From: JAGNXB01 sp964471595
Lineage (GTDB): Bacteria; Bacteroidota; Bacteroidia; Chitinophagales; Saprospiraceae
NCBI GenBank assembly: GCA_964471595.1
Contig: CAYYGN010000008.1
Coordinates: 28,764-92,763, forward strand
DNA length: 64,000 nt
Direction: 5' to 3'
Within the stretch, counting starts at the first letter, position 1. Each line of letters opens with the position of its first letter. The notes beneath the pieces are model-generated. The model ran no database searches. It was not told the DNA's origin and saw nothing but the letters and a program-made list of their open reading frames with translations. This document shows, in pieces, positions 63,584 through 64,000 of the stretch. A program made the translations under genes and the position numbers.

Positions 63584-64000
63584 GATCTTTTTAGTTACAC
63601 AATTGGTCATTAAGATACGCAAGCTGATCCGACAAGGAGAACCGGTCAGATATGGAGTAAAGTTCCGATCAGGATGTTTGATGCCAATTGTCTGTCTGTG
63701 GCTCTGGAGAGGTCGCCAAACCGGAATTCGGTCCTGGTAGCCAGGAGCTGGCTTTTCGCCGGGCATTCATGCAGGAATTTCATAACAAAAGTTGACAATA
63801 TCGTGATGTTGATGAGCATGCCGAATTTTCAGCTTGAATGACCTAATTGACAATTACCAGGTAATCGGACTTCATGTCCATTTGGGATTGAGATTGACAT
63901 AAATTTAGAAAGATGGCTGCAATAGATGATGCATATATTACAAGATAACGCGTTGAGCGGTTGAATTCAGTAAAAAAAGATCATGCATATTGTTGAAATT
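63584..64000. other. AT-rich end of the window without a gene
   Basis: About 417 bases of mostly AT-rich DNA. I found no open frame with a recognisable domain, no tRNA and no repeat. A gene may begin beyond the window edge. Confidence 0.5.

Overview
The window reads as chromosomal DNA of a moderately high-GC member of the Bacteroidota, most probably a Saprospiria-type (Lewinella/Haliscomenobacter-like) organism. The grounds are several C-terminal type IX secretion (T9SS) sorting domains, a DUF1501/DUF1800 pair, FG-GAP/ASPIC proteins, a long histidine-rich N-terminus on ATP synthase subunit a, an atp operon without beta and epsilon genes, TAnnTTTG -7 promoter elements just ahead of several genes, and few Shine-Dalgarno sequences. 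Assignment below phylum is inference from gene content.

Layout. 0-2.7 kb: AT-richer DNA with one secreted orphan, a RidA-type deaminase and a 1-kb stretch of non-coding repeats (tandem 32-bp hairpin units, a long inverted repeat, a degenerate duplication). 2.7-6.5 kb (minus): DUF6311 membrane protein, sulfotransferase-like protein and class IV aminotransferase. 6.6-9.8 kb (plus): an ABC-F ATPase and a MacB/FtsX-type permease. 10-18.3 kb (minus): M16 peptidase and the operon atpB-E-F-H-A-G behind a recognisable promoter. 18.3-25.2 kb (minus): a large FG-GAP/ASPIC lipoprotein and a DUF1800-DUF1501 pair. 25.3-30.2 kb: PepSY protein, TonB-domain protein, ferritin, an HD/Pycsar-effector-like membrane protein, HU, a small lipoprotein and a DppC-like permease. 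30.3-34.8 kb: orphan ORF, a TMTC-like glycosyltransferase with TPRs, and an SLC13/RCK permease.

34.9-40.8 kb (plus) is the signalling region: two consecutive LytS-type histidine kinases (the first with a degraded ATP site), a 44-codon ORF overlapping its neighbours on both sides, a LytTR response regulator, and an 873-residue DUF4062-STAND ATPase built like an NLR sensor. 41.1-48.7 kb: a secreted BNR/sortilin-like protein, an arginine cluster in the order argB-argD-argC-argJ, and a decayed fragment of the BNR gene on the far side of that cluster. 49-50.2 kb: three small orphans ending in a terminator.

50.3-58.3 kb (minus): a 1324-residue Cys-rich T9SS protein, then the most unusual gene of the window, one 1281-codon frame joining a complete M20 metallopeptidase to a carboxypeptidase-like regulatory domain and a TonB-dependent outer-membrane receptor. 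58.5-64 kb: ssb, divergent lpxK and a plsC-type acyltransferase, an ECF-like sigma factor with a strong terminator, an OsmC-family protein and a DUF1801 protein. No rRNA, tRNA, CRISPR array, transposase or integrase was found.
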